Source of the DNA: an uncultured Campylobacter sp.
Lineage (GTDB): Bacteria; Campylobacterota; Campylobacteria; Campylobacterales; Campylobacteraceae
Assembly (NCBI RefSeq): GCF_937973075.1
Contig: NZ_CALBWL010000065.1
Coordinates: 1 to 64,000 of the forward strand
Direction: 5' to 3'
DNA length: 64,000 nucleotides
Part shown: positions 43,441 through 52,532 of the stretch, piece by piece
How positions within the stretch are numbered: position 1 is the first letter of the stretch
How the letters are laid out: each line of letters begins with the position of its first letter
The notes under the pieces: model-generated
Seen by the model: only the letters and a program-made list of their open reading frames with translations
What the model was told of the DNA's origin: nothing
Databases searched by the model: none
Position numbers and translations under genes: made by a program

Positions 43441-45516
43441 TTATAAATTATTATTTAGAATTCTTTGAGCCTCTTTGATATACTCTTTAGCGGCTTCTAG
43501 CCTTTGCTTAGTATATTTAAAGCCATGCATACCCCATGAGCCGTCTTTTTCGATAAGATCGACGGTGTCTTGAGCTTTTTCTATTAGCTCGTAAACGCGA
43601 GTTTTATCGCTGGAGTTAAGCTTTTTAGTCTCAAGGATAGAGTAAATTCCTTGAATACCGATCTTAACCTGCGAGAAGTCGCTCTTAATCGGAGTTTGCC
43701 AGCCCATAACCTCATCGTAAACCTGCTTTTGGTTCTTGAAGTGAAGCGTCTCTTTTAGCTCGGAAACGACAGGGCTATGGCAGCCTTTGGTATCTTGCAT
43801 ATCTTTATCCGCCCACGAGGTTCGTGCACACGACCACATAAGATCGACGAAATTTCGTCCCTCTTTATTTCTTTGGAAGTGCCAATCTTTCGGATCTCTC
43901 GGACCCTTAGCGGCATCGCCTGCGACTAGAGATTTTCTAGCAGGATCGATGTCGATCTTCCAGATGTGCGATCTTCTTTGAGTATCAAATCCCGCGTTGT
44001 CTTGGAACTGAATAGCGTAGAAGTTCTCGCAGCTCATCATAAACGGCATGTGGCAAGATGCGCAGGTGTTGTCTTTATGCGTATCGGCTCTTGCAGCGAT
44101 GTAGGCTTGCTCTTGGTGGCAATCCTTGCACTCTTTTGTGATCTTAGGCTTTGTATAAAACGCGCTTAGATAGCCCTGCTCGGAGTTATAATTTACGCCC
44201 TTGACGGTTTTATCACCAACTACCGGTCCGGTGTTATCGTGCGGATCGTGGCAGGTTACGCAGCGCATACCCTTCTCGTAGTGAGCGGTGAAGTATGATT
44301 GAGAGCCTTCAGAGCCGCAGCCTGGACCCATGGATTTAAATTTAGAACTAAGAGATAGATCAGGGTTTCCGTTGTTTAGCGGATTAGCACGAGCTAAATC
44401 AGGGCTATAGTTAAATCTTTGGTGGCAGCGTTCGCAGTTTGAGGTTCTAAAATTTGTAGCACCATCCAAGTGACCGCCCGCTCCATGACACTCTTCACAG
44501 GTGATACCCTTGGAGATAGTGTGCTTTTGAAGCTCTTTTGCGTTACCCAAAGCGGCATAGAATTCTTTTTTAGTTTTAAAATCGAATTTGAATGGGTGGC
44601 AGACTTCGCAATACGAGCTGTTTGCTTGGAAAAACATCGATTTTTTGTATTTCGCAGCATACGACGCAAGACCTCTTACGTAACCGCCGTTATCGCCGTA
44701 TTCCTCAAGTGTGCCCGGGAATTCCGGAGCGATCTTTTTGATCTTTTTGACCGTCTCGTCATCTAAATTTAACGCCCAAGTCCTTTGGAATTGGTTGCCG
44801 CCGGCTACGATTTGACCGGTACCATCTCTTAGCAAGCCGCCCTCTACGTGATAGGTTCCGCGTAGAAGCCATGCATCTACGTAGCCAAATTTTGTCCTTA
44901 GGTGTCCCACGGTCGCATAAATTACGTCAGGGGTAATACCTTTTGGAAGGATCGACGCAGTGTCGGGGCTAAATACAGGATCGGTTAGGTTGTTATTAAC
45001 CTCCGGGTGCTCGCCCGGGAAGCGGATAGTAGTGGCGTGGCGCGATCTGCTCCATGTCTCATACTGCGCAGGGTGGCACTCGCCGCATTTTTCAGGACCT
45101 ATGAATTTATTCGGAAATTGCAAAGAAGAGCCAGCAGGGATTCTATACATCATAGAGCTATAGCCCTTGCCGTCGTCTCTTTTACTCGCCTTTGAAAAGT
45201 CAAATCCATGCCCTTCCGCAAGCCACTCCAAACCTCGGTCATGTACATCCATCTTACCGACCGTTTTACCGCCGTATTTGGTAAAAATCGGGTGATTTTT
45301 AAATAGCCAGTCATACATCTCTCGCTCTTCTACGACGTAGTCCTGCAAGGATATGACGCCTCTGCTTTGCAACGTGCCCTTAGGATTTGCGATGACGTCG
45401 CGCGATTTTTGCGACATTTCCATCTCATGCCCCATGCCTTCATCAGCACAGGCTCCTGCGGCAAAAATGCTAATACAGGCTAGCGCGCCTAGTAGCATCT
45501 TATTCCATTTTTTCAT
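43441..45516 (-). CDS. mccA: MccA, octaheme cytochrome c sulfite reductase
   Basis: MccA reduces sulfite to sulfide with six electrons in the periplasm. It has 691 residues with a Sec signal (residues 1-24). Seven CXXCH heme sites are visible (CGECH, CEVCH, CEECH, CERCH, CVTCH, CKDCH, CASCH). An eighth uses Cys563 and Cys579-His580, a CX15CH motif, the hallmark of MccA that separates it from nitrite reductases. The known enzyme has copper next to the active-site heme. It heads the operon and precedes mccB. AAAGGAGGAGCC precedes the ATG; a TATTAT-like -10 lies about 60 nt upstream. Confidence 0.95.
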   Translation of the reverse strand: MKKWNKMLLGALACISIFAAGACADEGMGHEMEMSQKSRDVIANPKGTLQSRGVISLQDYVVEEREMYDWLFKNHPIFTKYGGKTVGKMDVHDRGLEWLAEGHGFDFSKASKRDDGKGYSSMMYRIPAGSSLQFPNKFIGPEKCGECHPAQYETWSRSRHATTIRFPGEHPEVNNNLTDPVFSPDTASILPKGITPDVIYATVGHLRTKFGYVDAWLLRGTYHVEGGLLRDGTGQIVAGGNQFQRTWALNLDDETVKKIKKIAPEFPGTLEEYGDNGGYVRGLASYAAKYKKSMFFQANSSYCEVCHPFKFDFKTKKEFYAALGNAKELQKHTISKGITCEECHGAGGHLDGATNFRTSNCERCHQRFNYSPDLARANPLNNGNPDLSLSSKFKSMGPGCGSEGSQSYFTAHYEKGMRCVTCHDPHDNTGPVVGDKTVKGVNYNSEQGYLSAFYTKPKITKECKDCHQEQAYIAARADTHKDNTCASCHMPFMMSCENFYAIQFQDNAGFDTQRRSHIWKIDIDPARKSLVAGDAAKGPRDPKDWHFQRNKEGRNFVDLMWSCARTSWADKDMQDTKGCHSPVVSELKETLHFKNQKQVYDEVMGWQTPIKSDFSQVKIGIQGIYSILETKKLNSSDKTRVYELIEKAQDTVDLIEKDGSWGMHGFKYTKQRLEAAKEYIKEAQRILNNNL

Positions 45517-45620
45517 GGCTCCTCCTTTGAAAATCGAAATTTTAAATTAGCAAAGTTCTACGCTCGAAATAATATCAACAAAAAAGGGCGAAAAAGGGAG
45601 AAATTTAATGAAGTCTAAAT

Positions 45621-47057
45621 TTAACGAAAAGAGATCGTAAATATCGCGCCGTCGTCGGAATTCGCAGCGCTTATGCTCCCTCCGTTTTTTTCGATTATCA
45701 TCTTGCTCATATATAGCCCGAGCCCACTGCCCTGCTGTTTTGTCGTAAAGTGCGGCTCAAAAATTTTACCGAGCCGCGCTTCGTCGATGCGGCTTGCGTT
45801 ATTTTCGATCGTGATTACTCGCTCGCCCTGCTTTAAAAACGAGCGAATTTTAATCTCGCGCCGTTTAAGCGGCACGTCCAAAAACGCCTCCTTTGCGTTG
45901 TTTATGATGTTTATGAGCACCTGGATGAGCTCGTTTACGTTGCCGTAAAGTGTAAAATTTTCTTCTATCCGCACGCTTATGTCGATGACGTGCTTTTTAA
46001 GCGAGGCGTTTAAAATTTTACGCGCCTGCTCGATCGCCTCGCTGGCGCTAAATTCCCTCTTCGGCATATTCGGATTGAAGAAATTTTTAAAATCCTCGAT
46101 CGTATCGCTCATAAATTTCACCTGCTCGCCCGCATCCCTGATGCCGCCCTCGAGCCTTTCTTTTGAGAGCTTGCCCCGCTCGTTGTAAAGCTCTAAATTT
46201 ATGAGCGTGGAGCTGATCTGCGATAGAGGCTGGCGCCACTGATGCGAGATATTGCCGATCATCTCGCCCATGAGCGCGAGGCGGCTTTGATTTATCAGTA
46301 AAAGCTGAGTTTGCATCTTTAAAGTCGCGTTTTTTTTGTGAATTTTATAGATACAAAATATACAGATCAAAAATACCACAAGCAAACTTAGTCCGCTAAC
46401 GACAAACTCTTTGGTGTGATAGAGCAGAATGCTTTTTATCGGAATTTTAAAACTTATCATCGCAATCGTATCGCCTAGGCCGCCTTTGAAATTTCCCACA
46501 TCGCCGTAGAGCTCTTGCATCTTTTTAGGTGCTGCGTTGATGCTGTGGCACTCGGTGCACGAAGGCTGGGAGTTTGTTATCGGCAGACTCAAAAGATACG
46601 AGGCGCCACCTTTATCGTAGACGATTCTGGAGTATTCTTTATATTTGTTTTCTTTAAAGCCCTCTAAAATTTCATTCTCAAACTCGCTTCCAGCGTGTTC
46701 GGGATTGAGCGGATCGGTAGCGACGAGCTTGTAGTCGTAGTTGATGTGATTTTTGGCGAGCTGAATTTTATAAATTTCGCGCGTTATGTAGGTCGAGGAC
46801 ATCAGCCTCGGATCGAAAAAGTCCTCGCTTAGAAGCTTTTTTTCTTTAAGCTCGTTTATTAGCGGGCGCTGCACGGTCGAGACGTAATCGCGCACCGCAT
46901 TCATCGTATCTAGGATATAAAACGCCTCGCGCCGCGTGTCCTTTAGCGCAAGCTCGCGGTAGAAGTTAAAAACCAAAGCCGTAATTACGATATATAGCAG
47001 CACGAAAAGCGCTACGATAAATTTAAATTTATACTTCAAAGAGATACCCCACCGCAT
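45621..47057 (-). CDS. mccS: MccS, histidine kinase with periplasmic c-type heme motif
   Basis: This is the sensor kinase of the two-component system for sulfite respiration. The 478-residue protein has two membrane segments (residues 12-31 and about 220-238) flanking a periplasmic DUF3365-type domain. That domain has a CXXCH site, Cys167-His171 (SCTECHS), which would bind a covalent heme. The kinase core has the H-box NISHQWRQPLSQ and the ATP-binding blocks VLINIINNAKEAF and GSGLGLYMSKMII. The gene overlaps mccR by 29 bp. A heme-based redox or sulfite sensor is the likely role. Confidence 0.85.
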   Translation of the reverse strand: MRWGISLKYKFKFIVALFVLLYIVITALVFNFYRELALKDTRREAFYILDTMNAVRDYVSTVQRPLINELKEKKLLSEDFFDPRLMSSTYITREIYKIQLAKNHINYDYKLVATDPLNPEHAGSEFENEILEGFKENKYKEYSRIVYDKGGASYLLSLPITNSQPSCTECHSINAAPKKMQELYGDVGNFKGGLGDTIAMISFKIPIKSILLYHTKEFVVSGLSLLVVFLICIFCIYKIHKKNATLKMQTQLLLINQSRLALMGEMIGNISHQWRQPLSQISSTLINLELYNERGKLSKERLEGGIRDAGEQVKFMSDTIEDFKNFFNPNMPKREFSASEAIEQARKILNASLKKHVIDISVRIEENFTLYGNVNELIQVLINIINNAKEAFLDVPLKRREIKIRSFLKQGERVITIENNASRIDEARLGKIFEPHFTTKQQGSGLGLYMSKMIIEKNGGSISAANSDDGAIFTISFR

Positions 47058-47718
47058 ATAAATTTTTGATCACGTCCTTGCCGATCTTGCGGCGTAGCTC
47101 TTTGACGATCGCCTTGATCGCCTCCTTGCTGGGCTGCTCGAACTCCCACATATAGCTAAATAGCTGCTCGTAGGTTACGGTTTGATTTTTGCGCGCTAAG
47201 AAGTACTCCAAAAGCTTGCTCTCGCTTTTGGAAAGATGACAGGCACTTTCTTTGACGTAGATGATTTTTTTGGCAAAATCATACTTCAGCTCATCGTTTA
47301 TATTCAATATCGGCGCGTGATTTATCAGCTCCGCTGCGACGTCTTGCAGCGCCTTTATAAAGGCGTTTTTGTCGTACGGCTTAGGCAGATACCTGGTGAT
47401 CTTAAGCTCCACTGCCCGCCACAGATACTCCTGCTCGGTGTGGCTCGAAAGTATTACGATCGGCACGCTGATGCCGGCAGCTCGGATCTTTTTAACGACC
47501 TCTAGCCCGTCCATATGCGGCACGCCGATATCAAAAACCAGTGCGTCGTACGAACCGCTCATCGCCTCATCAAGCGCCTCCAGTCCGTCCTTAACCCCCA
47601 CTACTTCGCCGAAAAACAGCTGCAGCGATTCGGTTATATTTTTTAAAATCCCAGGCTCGTCCTCTAGGCAAAGAACCCTTTTATTGGATAAAACGTCCAA
47701 TAATTCGTAATCTTGCAT
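47029..47718 (-). CDS. mccR: MccR, OmpR-family response regulator
   Basis: This 229-residue regulator has a receiver domain (LCLEDEPGILKNI; phosphoacceptor Asp63 in VFDIGVPHMDG; KPYDKNAF) and a C-terminal winged-helix DNA-binding domain (YFLARKNQTVTYEQLFSYMWEF, IVKELRRKIGKDVIKNLYAVGYLFEV). In Wolinella MccR is needed for mcc expression. It is first of the mccRS pair and has its own promoter (TATAAT at 47786-47791). It may bind the palindromic sites reported here, but this is untested. Confidence 0.9.
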   Translation of the reverse strand: MQDYELLDVLSNKRVLCLEDEPGILKNITESLQLFFGEVVGVKDGLEALDEAMSGSYDALVFDIGVPHMDGLEVVKKIRAAGISVPIVILSSHTEQEYLWRAVELKITRYLPKPYDKNAFIKALQDVAAELINHAPILNINDELKYDFAKKIIYVKESACHLSKSESKLLEYFLARKNQTVTYEQLFSYMWEFEQPSKEAIKAIVKELRRKIGKDVIKNLYAVGYLFEV

Positions 47719-47785
47719 ACTCTATCCGCCTCCAAGCTTAGCACTTTTTACTCTTAATCGTCTCTTAAAATATAACTAGACTTAG

Positions 47786-47817
47786 ATTATATAAATTTAG
47801 CATTAAACTAACGTTAA
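47786..47817 (-). promoter_or_regulatory. mccRS promoter with palindromic box
   Basis: On the minus strand TTAACGTTAGTTTAA (47803-47817) is followed after 11 nt by TATAAT (47786-47791). The box lies at the -35 position. Its plus-strand reading TTAAACTAACGTTAA is also close to the NssR/Crp-type box TTAAC-N4-GTTAA of C. jejuni. Confidence 0.5.
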
Positions 47818-48110
47818 AAAATATACCAAAGCGGTTTGCACGCAAATTTAAACTGAAAACTACCTATACGTGAGCTTTACGTCTTGTATAAGTCGAATAA
47901 AAATATCACAAGAACATAAAAAGGCGGTGATAAGCTTGATATTAAATTTTACCGCCTCGCAGGCGACAGATGAAAGGCGGTAAAATTCTATTTAGAGGGG
48001 CTTACATATGCATTTTGTAGACAAAAGGCAATCAAATCATAAAGATCTATCAACTCCGCAGCTCGGCGGAATAGAATTTTAAAATTTAGCCCAAGCCGGG
48101 CATACTAAAG
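47818..48110. other. Intergenic region upstream of mccRS, with a 13-bp-armed hairpin
   Basis: AATTTTACCGCCT (47945-47957) and AGGCGGTAAAATT (47975-47987) form a perfect 13-bp stem. It lies after the Met/His-tailed gene (which ends at 48111) and may terminate it. Otherwise A/T-rich with no gene. Confidence 0.5.
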
Positions 48111-48716
48111 TTAATGTGAATGCTCCATCTTTGAGTGATCCATACCGCCGTGATCCATGTTCTCCATCGAGCCATGATTCATACGCGAATGATCCATCCC
48201 CTCCATCGAACCCATATCGTGGCTCATCCCGCTCATCGAGCCATGATCTATCATAGAATGATCCATGCCGCCCATACCTGGATCGGTCATTCCAAAAATC
48301 ATCGCGACGTGTCCTAACACCAAAAATACAATCAGTGCCAAGAAATGAAATTTAAGCCTAGCTCTAAATTCCGCTCCTTTTGCGATAACTCCTAGCTCCA
48401 AAAGTAGCAGCACCAGCGCAGGCAGCGCCGCTGCTGCGTATGCCGCCAAAGCTAAGGCGTCCGCAGCGCCACGTAAATGAATGACGGGCAAAATTTTAAC
48501 CGCTACGTAAATGATTAATATCGTAAAATAAGCGCCGAGAATGATGCTAAGGCATTTATTGATTTTTAGTGCCAAAGAGCCCTCCTTCGCGCGGTACAAG
48601 CTAAAAAATTCGCTCGCTACTATAGCTTCTGCTAAGCCCATCGGCACCGCCATAAATAAAATCAAATTCCACGGCTGATTTGCCATCAAAAGTTCCATGT
48701 AATTCGTCATTGCCAT
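48111..48716 (-). CDS. Membrane protein with Met/His-rich C-terminal tail
   Basis: This 201-residue protein has about five membrane segments (residues 15-160; NLILFMAVPMGLAEAIVASEF, LGAYFTILIIYVAVKIL, ALALAAYAAAALPALVLLLL, FHFLALIVFLVLGHVAMIF). The last 45 residues are almost only Met, His, Gly, Asp and Ser in units like GSMSGMSHDMGSM and GMDHSRMNHG, a pattern seen in periplasmic copper-binding proteins. The fold may be a small permease family (DUF6803-like). The tail suggests copper sensing, storage or transport near the copper-dependent mcc system. A TATAAT at 48748-48753 and AAGGAGA before the ATG give a clean start. Confidence 0.75.
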   Translation of the reverse strand: MAMTNYMELLMANQPWNLILFMAVPMGLAEAIVASEFFSLYRAKEGSLALKINKCLSIILGAYFTILIIYVAVKILPVIHLRGAADALALAAYAAAALPALVLLLLELGVIAKGAEFRARLKFHFLALIVFLVLGHVAMIFGMTDPGMGGMDHSMIDHGSMSGMSHDMGSMEGMDHSRMNHGSMENMDHGGMDHSKMEHSH

Positions 48717-48730
48717 GTTTTCTCCTTATT

Positions 48731-48753
48731 TTAGTTTAAAGGGCGCAATTATA
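48731..48753 (-). promoter_or_regulatory. Promoter and TTAAACTAA half-site of the Met/His-tailed gene
   Basis: Minus-strand TATAAT at 48748-48753, then the exact half-site TTAAACTAA at 48731-48739 just after the presumed transcription start. A bound protein here would repress. Confidence 0.4.
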
Positions 48754-49027
48754 GCGGCTTTCGGTAAAAAATTTTAAAACGATAGATAAGATTAAGTGTG
48801 CCTTTAATCTTATCTTTCCGCAAAATGATTTGAACTGCGTCTTAAAGCTCGCTCACAAATATTAAATTTATCTCGCCTCGCACGCCGTCCCTTCGTATCT
48901 AACGTGAAATTTAGAAAATTTATATTTGCAAAAGCAGATACATTAAATTTATCCGAAACGCTTTAAATTCCGTAAAATTTCAGTTTTGCAAAGATAAAAT
49001 TACGAAATTTTTTAAAAAGGATTTAAA
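48754..49027. other. Intergenic region between divergent genes
   Basis: This A/T-rich region has no gene. The last 40 bp (AAAGATAAAATTACG, AAAAAGGATTTAAA) hold a possible -10 and ribosome site for the small lipoprotein. Confidence 0.35.
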
Positions 49028-49246
49028 ATGAAAAACGCCCTCTTGTTCGCCTGCGCAGCGCTGTTTGTATGCGCTTGCTCCAATTCTGAGCATCCAAAGC
49101 CAGGCGTTTCGCATTGCAGCGAGCCCAAAATGGACGAGGCGTCGCATCAAATGATTCAAATTTGCGGCGAAAGCGAGGATCCGCAAATCGAAAACATGCA
49201 GTGCAACAAAAACGGACTTTGCTTCGGCACCGCAAAAATCAGGTAG
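49028..49246 (+). CDS. Small Cys-rich lipoprotein
   Basis: This 72-residue protein starts with a lipoprotein signal (LLFACAALFVCAC; lipidated Cys about residue 17). The mature part has four Cys (SHCSEP, QICGES, MQCNKNGLCFG) that may form two disulfides. AAAAAGGATTTAAA precedes the ATG. No family recognised. Confidence 0.6.
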   Translation: MKNALLFACAALFVCACSNSEHPKPGVSHCSEPKMDEASHQMIQICGESEDPQIENMQCNKNGLCFGTAKIR

Positions 49247-50437
49247 CCGAAGCGTCTCGCGAGCACCAGCACTAAATTTAACTATTTTAGAGCCGAAACC
49301 GAACGCTCGCAAGCGGTCTAGGCCACGCTTTAAAATATTTAGCCAGCAATTTAAATTTAGCCCCGCTTCACGCGCTGATGCATTTTATCTATCTTGTTTT
49401 TAGCTGCATCCGCCGATTGATCGAGCTGCTCTTGGCACAATAAAATTTTAAAATTTCATCGCCAAGCACGGCGCGTAATTAGGATTTAAAAGTAAGCGCG
49501 GCTCAAATTTCATAAGTTTAAAATTTTAAAGCGACATGCGATTTAAAATTTTATGCCTCTCAAATACTAGCGGTGCGAAATTTCGCGCAAGCTCAAAATC
49601 CGTGCCAGGCAATTTTGTGCCGCTGCAAAATTTCTAGATCGCAACTCCGCTCAGTAGAATTTTTAGTAGTGCAGATGGGGGCGCGAAATCTGCGCCGTGT
49701 AATCCTACGCGGATCGCACCCGCCCAAATTCCTATGCCGTACGCCGAGACTCATAATCTAATCTCGCTACAAGATCGCTTGCGAAATAGTGCAGTATCCT
49801 TAGTCGCATAGCGCAGCGCAGCCTTACTCGCTGCATAGCCGAGGTCCGTAGCTGCAGTGCTAAAAGCGTGAAATTCTTTGCCGTGCGGTAGGAGTTCTCA
49901 GAGCAAAAAAGGCGTAGCATCCTCTACCGACGGTGCTAGTTTATAGTCTAACTCACGCCTTAGAATTCCGCTTTATCTTTACGGCTTAAAATTTCGTACG
50001 GATCGCACCGAGCGAAATCTCGTCACTGCGCGACGTAATCTTAAAATTTCAGCGGCGAACTCGCCGCATATTAAATTCTGCTTCATTATTACGACTTAAA
50101 TTCTATCACAAGCCCGCAGATTTAAAATTTTACTTCAAACGACGCCGTGAAATTTCTACCCTTGCCTAGGCACATATCTCTCGGTGCCTGCGCCGCTCGC
50201 ACTTAACGGCAACACTATATCTTTGCCGATAGCAATCCTCGCACAGGGCGCCTGCCACAGCGCATAGAAAATAAAGCACGCCTCTTGCATAATCGCAGCC
50301 TCTAGGAAATTTTAAGCGACCGCAAAATTTTAAAATTTAAAAGCAGCCTGTGATTAAGCCAATTTTTATAAATTTGGATTTGCTTTGCAATGCGCAATCT
50401 GGCGAGTAAGGCACAACCCTAAGTTAAGCAGCTAACT
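49247..50437. other. 1.2-kb region without recognisable gene
   Basis: The sequence mixes AAATTTTAAAATTT repeats with coding-like patches, but stops break every frame. The short frames at 49573-49761 and 49732-49920 have odd composition and no ribosome site. It could be a decayed gene or a repeat reservoir. Confidence 0.4.
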
Positions 50438-50854
50438 TTACGCGAGCTGCTTGAACATTTCGATCTGTTCCTTTGTAAGCTCGATCAAATCATCGTTTGC
50501 GTATTTAAGCGATGTCTCCAGGCTTGCGATGAGCTCCTTACGGACGAAGCTCACGCTAAAAAGCGTCGCCCAAAATCGCGCTCCGCTGCCCGTGCTCGGA
50601 TCTTCCAAGACCGCTCTAATCGCAGCTACCGCAGCAGCATCGTCCGCCGCACCTAGCACCTCGTCCACGAGCGGATATTCACCTGCGCCGTCGCCCTCGT
50701 TTAGCGAGCGCAAAAGCGGCTCAAGCGCCTCGTCGCAGGGATTATCACGCAAAAACTCCCGTACCGTGCGAAACTCTGCCACAAGCTGATCTGAAAGCTG
50801 CGCAGGCATCGGCTGATGAAGTCTCAAAAAGTCTAATGCCGTTTGCTTGTCCAT
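50438..50854 (-). CDS. Small hypothetical soluble protein
   Basis: This 138-residue, mostly helical, acidic protein (LDFLRLHQPMPAQLSDQLVAEFRTV, DEALEPLLRSLNEGDG, LKYANDDLIELTKEQIEMFKQLA). TACAAT about 30 nt upstream and AAAAGGAATTG before the ATG support expression. The outline resembles small helical-repeat or immunity-like proteins of mobile systems, but I do not recognise the family. It stands alone between two non-coding regions. Confidence 0.6.
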   Translation of the reverse strand: MDKQTALDFLRLHQPMPAQLSDQLVAEFRTVREFLRDNPCDEALEPLLRSLNEGDGAGEYPLVDEVLGAADDAAAVAAIRAVLEDPSTGSGARFWATLFSVSFVRKELIASLETSLKYANDDLIELTKEQIEMFKQLA

Positions 50855-51048
50855 ACAATTCCTTTTAAATGATATGCGCGATTGTAGCTAATTTTGGATT
50901 GCAAAGAGATAAATTTACTCTAATTTATCAGCTACTTCCGTCATAAATTCTCAATAATCTTAAATAATTAGACAGTGGTTTTTAGGGACGATTTTTGATG
51001 GCTTTGCGGATTACAAAATAAAATTCTAAAATTTTGTGCAAATAAAAA

Positions 51049-51073
51049 AAGCCCCCGCGGACTGCGGGGGCTT
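51049..51073 (-). terminator. Rho-independent terminator of the hao operon
   Basis: AAGCCCCCGC and GCGGGGGCTT make a 10-bp stem with a GGACT loop. On the minus strand a run of T follows (AAAAAAA at 51044-51050 on the plus strand). It lies about 50 bp after the haoA stop. Confidence 0.85.
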
Positions 51074-51121
51074 ATAAGCTTGATCTGTTTGGTCTGGCAG
51101 AATTTAGCAGACCAAGAGGGA

Positions 51122-52522
51122 TTATTCCTCGATCTTGCCGGTTTTGATGCGGCGCTCGTAGATTTCGCGCATCTCTCTAATGTCGTTTTTGACCTCGAAT
51201 ACGCCGTGCCAATGCGAATAATCAGGTCCGCCCATTAGCGCGCCTTGGCGCATTCTGCGACCCTCGTGGTGCCATGAAACATAGTAGATTCGCTGGAACG
51301 CATCCGCCCAAGGATCGTCTTTTAGAAGTTTCTTTTCCTTAAGCTCTTTTAGCATCTTAGTCGCTTCGTCGTTGTAAACGTTATATAGAAGTACCTGCTT
51401 ATCGCCCACCTCAAAGAAATTATTCGTGTGGGTGCTTGCGTGGCACTCTTTGCAGACTTGCTTCATCTCCGCACGCGCTGCCTCAGGACCGTTTAGGTTA
51501 CCCGCCAAAGGATTACCAATGTTTAACTTGCCGGTATTTAAAAACTCGCTTACCGCGGTCTCATTACCGCCGGTGCGTAGATTGCTCTTAGGCTGCCACA
51601 AATTCCACTTCAAGCGTTGAGATACATTGTGAGTGGAGTTTAGATCGCCCACACCGCCGCTAATATGGCAGGTCGCGCATGTAGGGGCGCGGTAGTCAGG
51701 AACTGCCCAAGTACCAGGAGCGCTGTCAAATTTCCACTCATTGCCTTCAGCGTTAAATACGTGTCCGTGCATTGAGTTGTTGTAAATTTCGATATCCGGA
51801 TGATCAGGTCCTAAGTGGCAAGATGCGCAAGCAGCAGGCTTACGAGCTTCAGCAATCGAAAATTTATGACTCGAGTGGCATGATTTGCATCCGCCTACGC
51901 TACCGTCCGGATAAACCGTACCGATGCCGTAAACGGGCCAGGTCTCTTTGGTAGGCTTGTTATGCTCATCCATTTTAATGACGCTACCGTGGCATTGAGA
52001 GCAGCCGGTAATATCAGGCGCGTGTTTAAGATCAGGGATATCACGTCCTTCGTAGTGATACATTAGATCAACTATTCCTTTGTTGGCTTGCATCTGCATA
52101 GCACCTCTTGCGTGACCGCTGTTTTCAAACTCTTTAACCTCGTTACTGTGGCATTTGGCACAGGTTTTAGGGCTAACTAGCACCGAAATATGATTGTCTG
52201 TGTCTTTCGGATGCGGCTCTTTAGCTGCCATAGGGCTATCTGCTGGCTGCGAGTGGCAGTCGGTACAGCTAACGCCTACGTGAGCGTGGCGGCTCATCTT
52301 CCAATCCGCAACTACGCCCGGAGTTTTTTCGGCATGGCACTCGACACAGCGTCTAGCTAGCGGCGTAAGCTGCCTATTTACCTTTAAATTCTTCGTAAGA
52401 CTAACGTTTACGGAATTGCTTACGTTCGCGTCCGACGCGGACATATTCGCATGCTGCGCGGGCATTTCTGCGAATGCAAACGATGCGATACAGGCTATTA
52501 AAATAGCGACTTTTTTTAGCAT
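51122..52522 (-). CDS. haoA: Epsilonproteobacterial octaheme cytochrome c HaoA (nitrite/hydroxylamine reductase)
   Basis: This periplasmic octaheme enzyme belongs to the hydroxylamine oxidoreductase family. It has 466 residues, a Sec signal (AILIACIASFAFA) and eight CXXCH sites (CVECH, CTDCH, CAKCH, CSQCH, CKSCH, CASCH, CATCH, CKECH). The C-terminal part has GGPDYSHWHGVFEVKNDI, an Hao block. The Campylobacter version reduces nitrite or hydroxylamine to ammonium and, with HaoC, forms a respiratory chain; it is not an oxidising enzyme. The gene lies 10 bp after haoC and is closed by a strong terminator. Confidence 0.9.
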   Translation of the reverse strand: MLKKVAILIACIASFAFAEMPAQHANMSASDANVSNSVNVSLTKNLKVNRQLTPLARRCVECHAEKTPGVVADWKMSRHAHVGVSCTDCHSQPADSPMAAKEPHPKDTDNHISVLVSPKTCAKCHSNEVKEFENSGHARGAMQMQANKGIVDLMYHYEGRDIPDLKHAPDITGCSQCHGSVIKMDEHNKPTKETWPVYGIGTVYPDGSVGGCKSCHSSHKFSIAEARKPAACASCHLGPDHPDIEIYNNSMHGHVFNAEGNEWKFDSAPGTWAVPDYRAPTCATCHISGGVGDLNSTHNVSQRLKWNLWQPKSNLRTGGNETAVSEFLNTGKLNIGNPLAGNLNGPEAARAEMKQVCKECHASTHTNNFFEVGDKQVLLYNVYNDEATKMLKELKEKKLLKDDPWADAFQRIYYVSWHHEGRRMRQGALMGGPDYSHWHGVFEVKNDIREMREIYERRIKTGKIEE

Positions 52523-52532
52523 TGCTTCTCCT

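Noticed and set aside
43441..45516. MccA considered as nitrite reductase NrfA
   Set aside because: NrfA has five hemes with a CXXCK site; this has seven CXXCH plus CX15CH and the mcc gene order.
51122..52522. HaoA considered as NrfA
   Set aside because: Eight CXXCH sites, no CXXCK, and a HaoC-type partner point to the octaheme Hao family.
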